In this document: positions 11,536 through 23,600 of the stretch, piece by piece
Numbering within the stretch: position 1 is the stretch's first letter
How the letters are laid out: the number at the start of each line of letters is the position of its first letter
Origin: Leuctra nigra
Lineage: Eukaryota; Arthropoda; Insecta; Plecoptera; Leuctridae
Assembly: GCA_934045905.1 (NCBI GenBank)
Contig: OW203764.1
Coordinates: 31,723,629-31,787,628, forward strand
DNA length: 64,000 nucleotides
Reading direction: 5' to 3'
Translations under genes and position numbers: made by a program
The notes under the pieces: model-generated
The model's database searches: none
The model's input: the letters and a program-made list of their open reading frames with translations, nothing else
Told to the model about the DNA's origin: nothing

Positions 11536-11688
11536 TTAGGACTGGTTCTTCGAGAAACTGAGCGCTGAGCGCAGCTTCTTGCGCACGCGCGGCGACGTCC
11601 ACTTGTTTGCGAAGCCGAGCAACGGACGGAGCTCGTTGGAGGAAACTCCTTCGTCTACGTCGTCCGCTTCCGTCTTGATCTCCATCTT
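11536..11688 (-). CDS. TrpA1: TrpA1 last exon, C-terminal tail and stop
   Basis: Acceptor CATTGCAG, then 50 codons beginning KMEIKTEADDVDEG and ending SPRVRKKLRSALSFSKNQS with TAA at 11538-11536. Arginine- and lysine-rich cytoplasmic tail typical of insect TRPA1. An overlapping longer frame exists but is a shadow. No polyadenylation signal was identified with confidence downstream. Confidence 0.93.
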   Translation of the reverse strand, partial: KMEIKTEADDVDEGVSSNELRPLLGFANKWTSPRVRKKLRSALSFSKNQS

Positions 11689-14600
11689 CTGCAATGAAAC
11701 AGAAGTGATGAGTTACATGGAAAACTTCCAGTGAAGTCGGGATGACCAAGTGAATATACTCCAATACAGAAACAGAAACATTCATGTTCGCTAGACATGG
11801 TGACGGTATTGCCACCGGTGGTCTGACAGTTCGTAATGACCATTCTCCTCGGAGATCTCAAAACCTTATCATTGTCTGTTAGACCGGCCGAGTAGCTCAG
11901 TTGGTAGAGCTCTGGCCCGGCAAAGAGAGATCCCGGTTTGTAATGATAGTTTTTACATCGCACATCCCATCAAGCAGGGGTGAGTTCCATATTATCACAT
12001 GGTGATTTTACCTGCACGATTAGCCGCAGCAGTATGTGCTGAGAATCCAGAGCCATCGTGATCTCTTTCAATCGCCTCTTCTGTTTCCCAAGTTCTTCCG
12101 AGACGTAATCATCAGAGTTGTCCAATACGATGTCCAAGCCTGAATTAATAAGACAAATTAGTGTGACCAACTACAGATAAGTTAATAAGAGCATTCAAAT
12201 AGCTTCTGTACCGTCGTCAGTGAAGGGATTCCAGAACCATTTCCTGAGCAGAGTGTCCAGGAATCCGATCTTGCATTTCGTGTCGTTTGGATACTCGATT
12301 AGCTCCATCTTGTCCACTTTCTCAAGCAGAACGTGCGGCAGTTTGCGTTCTAACTCAGTGTGAAGAACCACCTACAAGACGGAATCATGTTTTTAACAGG
12401 TACTTTGAAAGATTTAAGTTGTAGGTAGTGACAGGAGTAGGAAGATTGGGGGAGAGATGCAGAGCAGAGGATGCACAAGTGAGACTGGAGAAGTGGGAAG
12501 AACTAGAGAAAGAGAGGTGGTGGGAATACAGGGAGAAGAAAGGAATAGTTGAGCATTGCCAAATAGCTTGGGATTCTGGTCTTAGTCACCTCCTCACTCA
12601 ACCTTAGGAGCCAAGGAGAAGGGATATTATTGTGGACTAGGAAAACGCTAAGTGAACGCATTTGAGTGAGTCTTCAAACGAATGTATGGAAGACCTTGGA
12701 CACAGCTCCTCTTTCAGATCTGGCAGATACTGATCTTCAGATACTGATGATCATCAGTAAATCAAAGTAATCAATTTTCAGGAGGAGCCAAGAGACCGAT
12801 TTTGCTAGAAATCTATAGGGAGACAAACACGATAGTAATGAATCTTTTGTGAAAACATTAACCTGGTCTGTTACTTTGTTTGACCTGTCTACATGCTGAC
12901 CGAGTATACGAGGTCTGTTCAAAAAGTATCCGACCTTTGGCCATAAAAAATACAATTAGATGCTTTGAGATGTCCAATCCTAATCCCCTTCAAAGTACTT
13001 CCCTTGGGATCGCACACACTTCTTCCAGCGATCCTGCCATTGTTGGAAGCATTTTTGGAATGCCATTTTGCAAATGGAGATCAGCTGGGCCGTCAGATTC
13101 TTCATAATCTCTTCTCGCGACTCAAATCGGGTCCCTTTCAGCGACATTTTCAGCTTAGGGAACAACCAAAAATCACAAGGAGCCATGTAGGAAGAGTAGG
13201 GAGCTTGACGAACCACGGGAGTGCTGTGTTTGACCAAAAAACTCTGAATCAGATGCAAGGAATGCAGACAGAGTTCTTACTGCTCCGTCGTCGTCAGCAA
13301 CTGGCAAGAATTGGGCGGACCCTCTCCGTAAGGCCAAATTCTTGATCAATATGGAATGTACTGATCCTGTGCTTAATCCCACTTCATCCTCAAGTTCTTG
13401 GACAGTGAGTCGACGGTTCTGCATGACCAAAGTCCGCACTTGGTCAATTCCCTCGTCATTTCGGCTTGTTGCAGGCCTACCGGAACGTGTTTCTCTCTCC
13501 GCAGACGTGCGGCCATATTTAAATCTATTGCAGCACACTTTTTTGAGGTCAAGACTATGGCATCGTCACCGAATACCTGATTAGTCTTCCGAATGGTTTT
13601 CACTTGAGTATCACCAAACTTGACGCAAAATTTCATACAATATCGCTGTTCATCGCATTTTGCAGAAAATGAAATCCGACGGGCAATGTAGAGGTTTTCT
13701 CACTCATAGGCTGACTGCCAGCTACTGATGCAATATGCGAACGGGAAAAAAATCACGCATACTCATGAAGGTACCCCCAACCATACCAGCAGAGGGCACC
13801 GCCCGTACTTCTAAAATAATTAAGGTCGGATACTTTTTGAACAGACCTCGTATCTACCTATTGACCGAGGCTCTCTACCTGTTGACCGAGGCTATCTACC
13901 TATTGACTGAGGTTATCTACCTGTTGACTGAGTATATCTACCTGCATGGCGAGTCTCTTCAACTGGGCGTTCCTGCGCACGGACTCAATGTCGCCAACCG
14001 CCAGACCGATGAGCAGGTTCATGAGGAGGATCGGCATCAGCACCATGAATATCCCCAGGATGAGGAACGCCGGGATCGGGAACGGCAGGGACTTGGCGGA
14101 CTTCCCTTCCTCTTTCTCCAGGTAGAACGGCTGTACGTAGGTCCCGAGGAAGTCGATCTCTCCGAGCATCATCGCAAACGTTCGCATCAGCGACATCGGG
14201 ACTGTTCCAAATGACAGGTGATTGCCCTGAAAACAGATGATTTTGTTCAGATTCACAAATAATAAAATGCTACAGGTACCTACCTACTAAATAATAATTA
14301 GGGTTTCGACTTAGACACTGCTTACTTGATTTGACATCTCGAATAAAATATTGAGTTTTGATTTGACATCGATTTGAAACGTAAAATGTGTAATCGTTAA
14401 CATCATTTGGAATTTTACTTGAATATAGTGTAATGACTCGTGATTCTCAGCTTTGTGTTGAGCTGGTAATAACAGCTTGTTTCATCAGCTCTCCTGCTTC
14501 TGTCTGACAAGACAGATCATCATGTGTCAGTTCAGTTAGTAGAAAGTTGATCTTGTCATTGATAAAGAGTAATAGCAGTAAATTTGTTCAATTTGATTTC

Positions 14601-17600
14601 AAATGAAGTCGTTACCAACCCAAATAATAACTATAGTGTAGTATATGAAATAAAACTTCTATTTTGTAATGTTATCTGAATATCCTGATTTTGAGAAGGG
14701 TTTAGAGCGAGAGAGAGAGAGAGAGTTTACCCCGGATAGCAGGATGTAGAACGCCAGTCCGAACGCGATGATGAGGATGGAGAAGACGAGGAGGACCTTG
14801 ATGAGTGTCTGCAGGATCTCGAGGAACATCACGACGTAGATGCCGATCTGATCAAACCTATGTGAAGATACGAACATTTCAAAATTGCCGCTTGAAAACG
14901 GAGAAATGTTTTTCGATCGTCGATCATAAATTCTTCGTAAGATTCGGCGTCCGGGTTTTCCTTGGTATACTGACCGCCTCACTTACTCATTGTTGCTAGG
15001 ACGGATTGACGTGAAAAATCTCACATTGTTGAGAAACATTTTAATTTTGAGCTATATATTTACCCTACCACACATACCAAATTTACCAAGAGGGTGTGAA
15101 AATTGTGAAATTACACCACTTTCATTATCAGATCACAAAAAGTTGCCGTCACTGTGACAGCCTAAATGGCTGAATCAATTGATCTGAAATTTTTACCACA
15201 AAGAAATTGATTCATTATATTTAGAATGTATTTGGGAAATTTTATGTAATGTATATTGAAGTGGGAAATAAATATAATTTAATAATGATTTTTTTAGTAG
15301 GAGTTGTTTATAGCCCCTGAGCATCCAGGTAGTTGGTACCTCTGTAGATACAGCAGCAGATTGAACCAGCAGAGGAACACTGTTATCGATGCCGACGACA
15401 GCTGCAGCGAGTAGAGCCGACCGCAGAAGACCGGCATGACCATGATGGCTGCCGAGATGTATAGCAGCCATGACACCAGGTTGGCCGGGTCCAGCAGGTA
15501 ATGCCATCGCTGCTGGTACAGCTGCAGGATCTCGCGCAGAGTGTTGACTGCGATGTAGAAGATGATCGCCACGGCGCTGGTGAACATCATCGGGGTCACG
15601 GAGTAGCTGACGTCTTCCTAAAATAGAAGGTGAGTCTACCATAAGTGAAAGGAAGATCAATCAAGACCTCTGAATTATTTGGGGTGTATTGGACTGCTAG
15701 TTGCAGATTAATAATTTATTGAAGTGACCAACTTGTGATATGAAATCTGTATCTCAGAAACAGAAGGCCCAAAATCCTTGTTCTCAATTTTGCTCTGCAC
15801 GCAAAATGCAAAATTCAAAATTCACTGAAGACTACAAATATAGTCTTAATGACATGTTCTCTCAGTCTCACTCAAATGACTGGTGTCACCAATATGATTG
15901 TATGAAGGCAGGTACAGAACATGTAGGTACCCATGAGGTACAGTATTGTTATCAGAAAAACATTTTTTTTTAAATTGTATCTAAAAGTTATGATGGTTGA
16001 GTGTAGCATGAATTCAGCAAAATGCTGAATTTGAAATCTGCTCCTAACGTTTAGTTTGAGATTTGTTAAAAAGGAAAAAAATCAAACAGCAATTTATTTA
16101 CTACAACTTTGTTGCTTCAAAACATAATCTATGATAAAAGAGACGGATACAATCTCAAGTCTGTTAAGCTGGGTCCACATAGACCGATTTTGCGTTTTGT
16201 GTTTTGAGTTTTTTTTCTTATGATGACCAATCACATGCCCAGAATCCGCTCACAGCAGACTTGTGATTGGTTAATAGAAAAAAACGGAAAACGCAAAAAC
16301 CGTCTATGTGGACCCGGCCTTAGAATGTCGTCCTTCCTCTTGCCTCGTGATTGGAGATCTCAAACTGATCGGCATTCGCTGTTGAGTTGAGTGAGTTGGC
16401 GCTCGCGTTTCTGTTGCGAAGAATCTTGGAGAAGTGGTCTTTGTGGACATTGGTCTCGATGAGCTGTGCCGAGAAGAAGGTGACGAAGGCGAGGAAGATG
16501 CTGTAGAAGAGCAAGTTGGCGAGGTGGAAGTATTTCCCGTAAGAGTTCCACTTCATCTGCAGGTATTTCTGACTCAGCGGATGAGCAAGAAGCTCCACGC
16601 GATTGTGGGCTACCATCGCCTGGAAAAGATCAAGATAGAATTGCTGCAGATAATAAATCACTTTATTTGTCTTCCACTGAACTTTTGTTCACTACAACAT
16701 GGAGTTGTGAATGTGATCTAATTAAAATTTAAACTTTAGGGCGGACATAACGACAGATCATGTTCGTGCCCGACAAATGCTGACTACATAGTAGGAGCAA
16801 ATTATGAAAGTAAGCGATGAAAATGTAGATAAAGGTTCAATACATGTCACCTAAGTCTTGCTATTTCGATATTCGTAACCGTTTGCCAAATATTGCAATT
16901 CATATTTCGTATTTCCCTCTAAAACCGCTCCAAACCGACCGTTAGTGGGGAAAAAGTATGACCGCCCTTAAATCTGTACCGTAGAGGTCGAAGGCCTTTT
17001 TCAATAATTCTTGAGAAGAGCTCAAATATCAGTAATTCTGCCGTCATATAATCTTATTTCACTTGTTTAATTACATTAGTTATTTTAAAATATAATATTT
17101 AATTATATAACTGTATTTGTTAAAGTAATACCAACATCTTGCTCCAATTCATATTTTTCTTGTTCAATTGATCAACACAAGTAACCAAAAAAAAATTTTG
17201 CTCGATTGGTCCTGTTTATCCCTGACTAATCCCGATTTCTAACATTCAATTTCAAACTTGCCGCGTGGCCACGCTGACGTCATCGTGGGCTCACCGCCTA
17301 GTAGGCAGGCAGGGTAGCAGGCGGGCGGTGGCGGCGGACGACTTCAACCGTGATTTAAATAAGTTGGGAAAGTACGTACGGTCGAGTGAGCAGTGTCATC
17401 GTCTAAGTTAAAATGTCTACGAAAAATCCTTACTTATTCGAACCGACCTCTACAAACGACGAATTACACAAGATAAATTTAAAAAATATTGAAAACAGAG
17501 CCAGGGTAGAAACTTTTGGCGGCAGAGCTGGTAACCGTGATTAGTGTAGGTGCGTGTTTTGTCAAATAATGCCGACGGACATGGAATCTTTGAGTGATTA

Positions 17601-20600
17601 AGATGATTGCATTGTCTTGAGCGGAAGCTTCCTCTTTCTCGAACTCTCTTTACTGCAAGACGGCAAGCGAAATCAATCACATCTAATAATTTACATTTCT
17701 CAATATTTTGCAGGTATGAAGATTTTCGTCCCTTTAACAGGACCCAGATGCAAGTATACCTATTTAGAATGCATCTGGGCCAAATCCACACTTTTGTGTG
17801 ATGTGTATTTTATTTAACTAACCATCTAGTCATTATACATAATAATTATGTATGCGTAAAATAATATCAGAAGTTAAACTGTACGATTTAATGAAAATGA
17901 ACTCGGCGCAATATAACCACGTCGTTGATGCGCCGTTAAAACATAATAATCTAATCTAAATCTAATCTAATCTAATCTAGATTGAATTGATTCAGGTTTA
18001 CCTAAATTACCGGATGGAACTGCTGTAGATTTTAATCGGGGAATGAGTTACTTACGGGAAAAAAACCCTGTTTTGAGGCGGTTAGAAATTTCAAAATCTT
18101 CAGTGTTAAAATGATCAGAACAGACTTATGTAAATTTACTCGGCACAAATTTTTCTCGGTTGACTTTGTGTAGTGTAACCATTGCCGCTGCAGTTGAGGT
18201 GATTTTGTGAATGACGGAAGTCTATGGAATGACACACTTTTTGTGTCACTTTTGCTTTTCAAAGATTGTTATTGCACTCATACACAGATTAACGTTGAAC
18301 CATGTTGATAAAATAAAACTAAATACCAAAATAAAAAGAAATTCACTTGAAAATTAATACATAAAGATACTTCGCTGCACTATCAAAACTAGAACACAAA
18401 TCGAACACTCTCTGAGGAATGTGACAGGAGACTGTCTCGCCACGCGTCGTACGCATTCTTGCTGTCCATCCGGTGCGAGGGTTGAACAGGTAGAGCCCAC
18501 GATGACGTCAGGTGCTGCTTTTACAAAATAGCTCCTAACTCGGCGAAGGAATTTTTTTAAAATTTTTTTGTAAGGAAAATTTAGTAAGTTCGCTAAGATT
18601 ATAAATTAAAAAAAATATTTGGAGCAAGATGTTGGTATTACTTTAATTTGTCTTCAGTTTGCAATTGATACAGCTCGATTCATTTCATGATTCCAAAAGC
18701 GTGCAACTATACGAGAATTATTCTTATGCATTAGGTAAACAGTTATACATCGAGAAAATGGACTTCTGGCCTTCTTCTTCTAAAGTACAGAAATATGAAG
18801 CAAACATAGTTTATGGAAATTTAAGATGATAAATCAGAAGTTAACATTGCACTCAGCAATTCCAGTATTTTTATCTAGATTCCACAAACATGAGTAACAT
18901 CAGTTAGACAATGTGATGATGTACGGACGAAGACTATAACTCACTTTGACAACCAGCAATGGCGGCGGTCGCCACTTGGCGTCATTCAGAGCCTTGCGTT
19001 GCTTGATCACCTTCTCCGGCGAGTACTGGTAGTTGGTGAATGCGTACTTGATCTGTACAACAAGCATCTCTGCTCACATGTTCTTGAGATGGCACATACG
19101 TTACCTCGCAGCGCACGAAAATGAAGCCGACTTGACGAGGTGCTTTTAGAGGAGGAAGGACGAGCAATTCAACGAACTCTTTCAAGACTTTGACCGACTC
19201 GGTGAAGTTGTAAAGAATTCATTGCTTTTTGAAATAACGTACCACTTATTAAAAATATTGTTCTAAAAGCTATGCCAGTTAGCTTTTTTTTAAGATTTTA
19301 AGAAAAAAAAATTGTATTTTTGAGCAAAATTTCTTAAAACTCTTAGAACATAAAATTTTAAAAAAGTGACAATGATGAACAAGGAGCAAGATATTTACTA
19401 CAACTTTGCCTAATAATTGCTGTTCCTAATAGCCTGTTCTCGAGATAAACCCGCATTCGAAAATGTTGGACTATGCAAAATCAAGTCAAATCTTTGTTTT
19501 TTCAATGACAATTTAGCTCAATCCATTGTGCAGGGGCACATAAGTAGGTAAATACGACCACAAGTATACAACATATTATATAAACTTCGACAAGACGGTC
19601 ACAATCTTAATAATAGCAGATGTCTTCGATGGTCGTCCTTCCCCTGAATAGAACAAGAATAACAAGCATTGAAGAGAACATTACAAACACATGCGAGCAA
19701 GCAACTGCTGATACTCGGCTGGACTTACATTCAACGCGGGAAGCGGGATGGGCTTGGAGATCATGAGTGCCTCTCCAGTCTTGCCGTCCATCTGCGCGTA
19801 CATTGCCGGACATTGCAGGCAACTGAAGCTGTACTTAATCTAAGCGACAAACACAGAACAATTCAAGAGACGAGCAGAGAAGAGACAATCCATTCACCGT
19901 AAGAATGAGGACCTTGAAATCTACTGTCAAGCCATAGTCATGTAGTTTAATTTTAAACTTGATTTTAAATGTAATTATATGTAAAGTGTACAATTTTTTT
20001 TTTTAAATATATGTAGTACCTAGATAATTATATTTATAATGTTAATAAATAATAACTTCATTGCTGGATGATTGCTTGACTTGTATGTATCAATGGTTGA
20101 TCATTCTTACACCGAATGGATTTTAACATTGTAGGGAGAGCAAAGGTTCAAGAAAACTATTTTTTTTTGAGCGAGCGTCTCCATTTTGCACTTTTGGACA
20201 CTTTCTCTGTTTTTTTTTTTTTTTGTGTTTGGCCTGACGGCATAGGCCACAATTTTCTTCCGATCGAGCTGAAATTTTGCACACATACGTACTAATATCA
20301 TTCTAGCTTAATCGTGTATAGTTTTTGAGAGCTGCTCTCCGATGGGTTAAAAAATGAGAATATCTCCTGATTGGTCGAAAATCAAAGTGTTCCGGTTAAG
20401 TCCACAATTTGCATGGACATTAAGACTACCATTTTCTCTTATTTAACAAGTTTTCAGCCCAATAATTAGATAACTTAGCCACTTATTTACATTTTTCAAT
20501 TTTTTAAACTGTTGGAATTAATGGTATCGGGAAATTCCATTGCTTTTTGGATTGTTTTATTTATGTACCACCAAAGTATATAGATGGCTAATCTGAGTTT

Positions 20601-23600
20601 TAATGCAATACATATTATTCTTGTTGATTGTGTGGATTATATTGCAATTTTTAAGGGATGTATATTATGTACTAGAGGGACCCGCTTACAAATTGTAAGT
20701 TGTGTGATTCATATTTATCTGATTAATTTATCACCAACTACCAAAGTTTGGGAAATGTATAAAAAGAGACAGTTACTGCAAATTCCCACTTAAAGAATAC
20801 AACACAATCGTAGAGGATATGGTAAATTCGTACCGTAATCGTTGGGGGAAAAGGATAAATTGCAGTTGCACAAAGAAAAATGTCTGTGTTTTTCATACCC
20901 TTTTGCTTTTCATGTTACAATTTTTTAATTTCTCTTTAATTTTTTTTATATATTTTGGTTTTGTTGCGTGATTTATTTTTTTCTTCTTTCTTTGAGTTTT
21001 TTGTTTTGTTAAGTGATTGATTCTTTGATTTTTTTGGTTATTTCTCTTTAATCATTTTATTTTTCTTTGATTTTTCGGTTTGGTTGCGTAATTTTTTGAT
21101 TTTATATAAATTTATATTTCCTTTTATTCTTATTTTATTTTTACGATTATTTAATTTATTTTTTCATGATTATTATTGTTTTTTTTATTTTTGTGACATT
21201 CTTGTTTTTTGGATATTTTTTATCAATTTATATATTATTTTTTTTTGATATTTTGGTAACGTTGCGTGATTTTTTGGATTTTGGATATTTCCTGAATTTT
21301 TGGTGTTGCTGTGTATTTTTTTGATTTTGATAAGATTTTTTTGATGATATTTTTTATATTTTAGTTTTACATTTTCAATTTTCGGGACATTTTGTATTTT
21401 TTAATCAAATTTGATTTTTAGATTTTTTAAATGATTTTGATGTGGTTTTTTATTTTTCTTTGATTTTTTGGTGTTGTTGTTGCGTATTTTTTGATTTTGA
21501 TAAGATTTTTTCTTTATTATATTTTTCCTATAATTTTATTTTGAACATTTTCAATTTTTGGGACATTTTGGATTTTTAGCCATATTTGATTTTTAGATGT
21601 TTTAATGATTTTGATGTGGTTGTTTGGTTCATTTTGTTTCTTCTGATGTTTTTGATTTTTTTTTTTACATACCTACATCTATTTTAATTTTTATAATTTT
21701 TATATGGTTTTTTGGTTCTTTTTTATTTTTTCTGATTTTTTTTCTTCACATTGTTGATTTTTTTGATTCATTATAATTTTTATATGATTTGTTTTTTATT
21801 TTTTTCTTATTATTTTGCTTATTTAAAATGTTTATTTTTTTAAAAATATTATTAAATTTTTTTTATTTTTTTATTTTTTTAACCATATTTGATTTTTAGA
21901 TTTTTTAATGATTTTGAACACGGTTTTCATGGCCCTCTAGCACGCAAACGGCATAACGTATTGTTCCCAAATTTGGTATATTATGTTGTCAGGTGGGCCA
22001 TAGCTCGAAATTAAGTTATTTCGCAACAATGTGAGATTTCCCAATTTTGAGATCCAGTAGGCCGAAAATGCCATGTTGTTGCTTACAGTAAAAGTGTTTG
22101 GTCTGCTCCTCAGTTTATTAGGCATTTTCGGTATGTTGAGTGAGTGTGAGTGTATAGTACGACTTGGCTGGGTGGAGCGACCGCTCCACTAGATTCATGG
22201 TATACATTGATTTGTTATTAAATTTTTCCAGAATGTTTATGGAATGTTGCGATGAAAATCAGTAATGATGTATAGTTAGTTATCTTTGATTGAATGTAGC
22301 GAGCTCGTTTGGCGATGTTGCGCGTGTCGGTGCTCGCTCATCAACGCATTACACAGAGCGTCCATGCAATAAAAGTGTGTAAATGAATCGTGTAAAAATT
22401 TATTTCAGACATTTTCATCGCAAATTAAAATTTAGATTTGGCGCAACAAATACACAAGTCCATAATATTTGAGCACATTGAAGGCTCTTATAATCTGAAA
22501 TGAATAATGAGACAAGCGTTTCCACACACACATGTATAAAGGCAATGGGGGTGGGAAGCGGGGTCATCAGCTTTATGTGGGTCGGGGGCGCACAGCCCCG
22601 AGAAAAGTTGAATATATATTAAATTAATTTAAACTTTAAAAGTTGCTAAGTATTTTCAATTTTCTCAGCAACATTGTTGAAAAACAGAGAATTATTTATA
22701 AGTGCTTATATTGCTTTATATTTAATTTCCATAAATTTTTAATAAATTTACCTATGCCAGTGAAAAACATTTTGCATTTCTCAGTTTTACTAAATATTCA
22801 CAAAATATCATATATTATAGGTTTTACTGATTATTTTTACTCTGGGCCACTCTGGACCAAGGGGGAGGGGGGAAAAGAAATCTCCCCCCTGACAATGCCT
22901 ACAATCATGACACATCGAGATCCAGCGAAGCAAACATGAAACGAACTCACGTAGAACGACTTGGAATCTTTCTTGCAGTTGGCCTTGGTAATGCACTTAT
23001 CCTGCACGGCCTCGAAGACTCGCGGCATGGACGCTATGAGCGCCAGTGTCACGCAGGGATGCTTGTCACTCTTCAGCCCCATCACCTCACCGGCGCGCTC
23101 CTCGTGCGTCACCATCGCCAGCGCCGCCTCCGGGAACTTGTAGTAGATGGCGTAGTCGATGGCGCTCATGTCCATGTAGTTGTACAGGAGTTTGCAGCTC
23201 ATGGAGAGGAGGAGCGCGATGGCGTTGGGCTTGTTGTCCATCGTCGCCAGATGCAGCGCGGTGTTCTGCGAAAAGTAATTCACACTTTATGCAGTCTTGT
23301 TGAACGGATAATGACAATGAGTCATCGATTAAAATTGAGTTGGATGGATAAACCATCCAACTTACCGGTTTGTCTAACTCAGATATTTGATGACATACTT
23401 TTTAATTACAGTGCAACCAAATGGGACAAAGACATTTAATTCGGTGTAGAATCATTATGGAAGGAATAACACAGGTTCCAACTGTCAGGTGTTGAAGTAA
23501 ACATACCACTGAACACATGGCTTGTTTTGCGCGCCTAAACCAACTAACTACCATAAGCTGGTATATTGACGCGGCCCCTCAATTATGAGTAATAAATCTA

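Larger units (their letters stand above)
12372..13941. other. TrpA1 intron with mariner and splice-site minisatellite
   Basis: 1,570-bp intron. It consists of a decayed mariner (12909-13850) inserted in a 21-bp minisatellite (13851-13943 on one side, about 12882-12908 on the other), plus about 500 bp at 12372-12881 in which I see nothing. Confidence 0.75.
17124..18642. mobile_element. TTAA-flanked transposon (piggyBac- or Kolobok-type)
   Basis: Termini AGTAATACCAACATCTTGCT and its exact reverse complement (24 bp in all), flanked by TTAA at 17120-17123 and 18643-18646. TTAA target sites are typical of piggyBac and Kolobok. Subterminal GC-rich segments (around 17265-17340 and 18430-18530) contain the pair TGACGTCATCGTGGGCTC and its near complement. 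A decayed ORF and a nested non-LTR tail lie inside. Confidence 0.88.
16620..18944. other. TrpA1 intron holding a TTAA-flanked transposon
   Basis: 2,325-bp intron. The 1.5-kb element at 17124-18642 takes most of it. I see nothing in the remaining 16620-17119 and 18647-18944. Confidence 0.75.
19840..22950. other. TrpA1 intron: dispersed repeat and T-rich tract
   Basis: 3,111-bp intron. From about 20120 to 22390 it holds a dispersed repeat related to 61430-62240, interrupted by a T-rich block (20930-21910). A GC-rich patch at 22550-22605 resembles that near 4080. No exon seen. Confidence 0.6.

Noticed and set aside
11432..11815. 127-residue minus-strand frame over the last TrpA1 exon
   Set aside because: A different frame from the conserved KMEIKTEADDVDEG reading, and it extends into intron.
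13735..14214. 159-residue plus-strand frame
   Set aside because: Antisense of the S6 exon and minisatellite; no family resemblance.
22936..23439. 167-residue plus-strand frame
   Set aside because: Antisense of the ankyrin/linker exon at 22951-23265.
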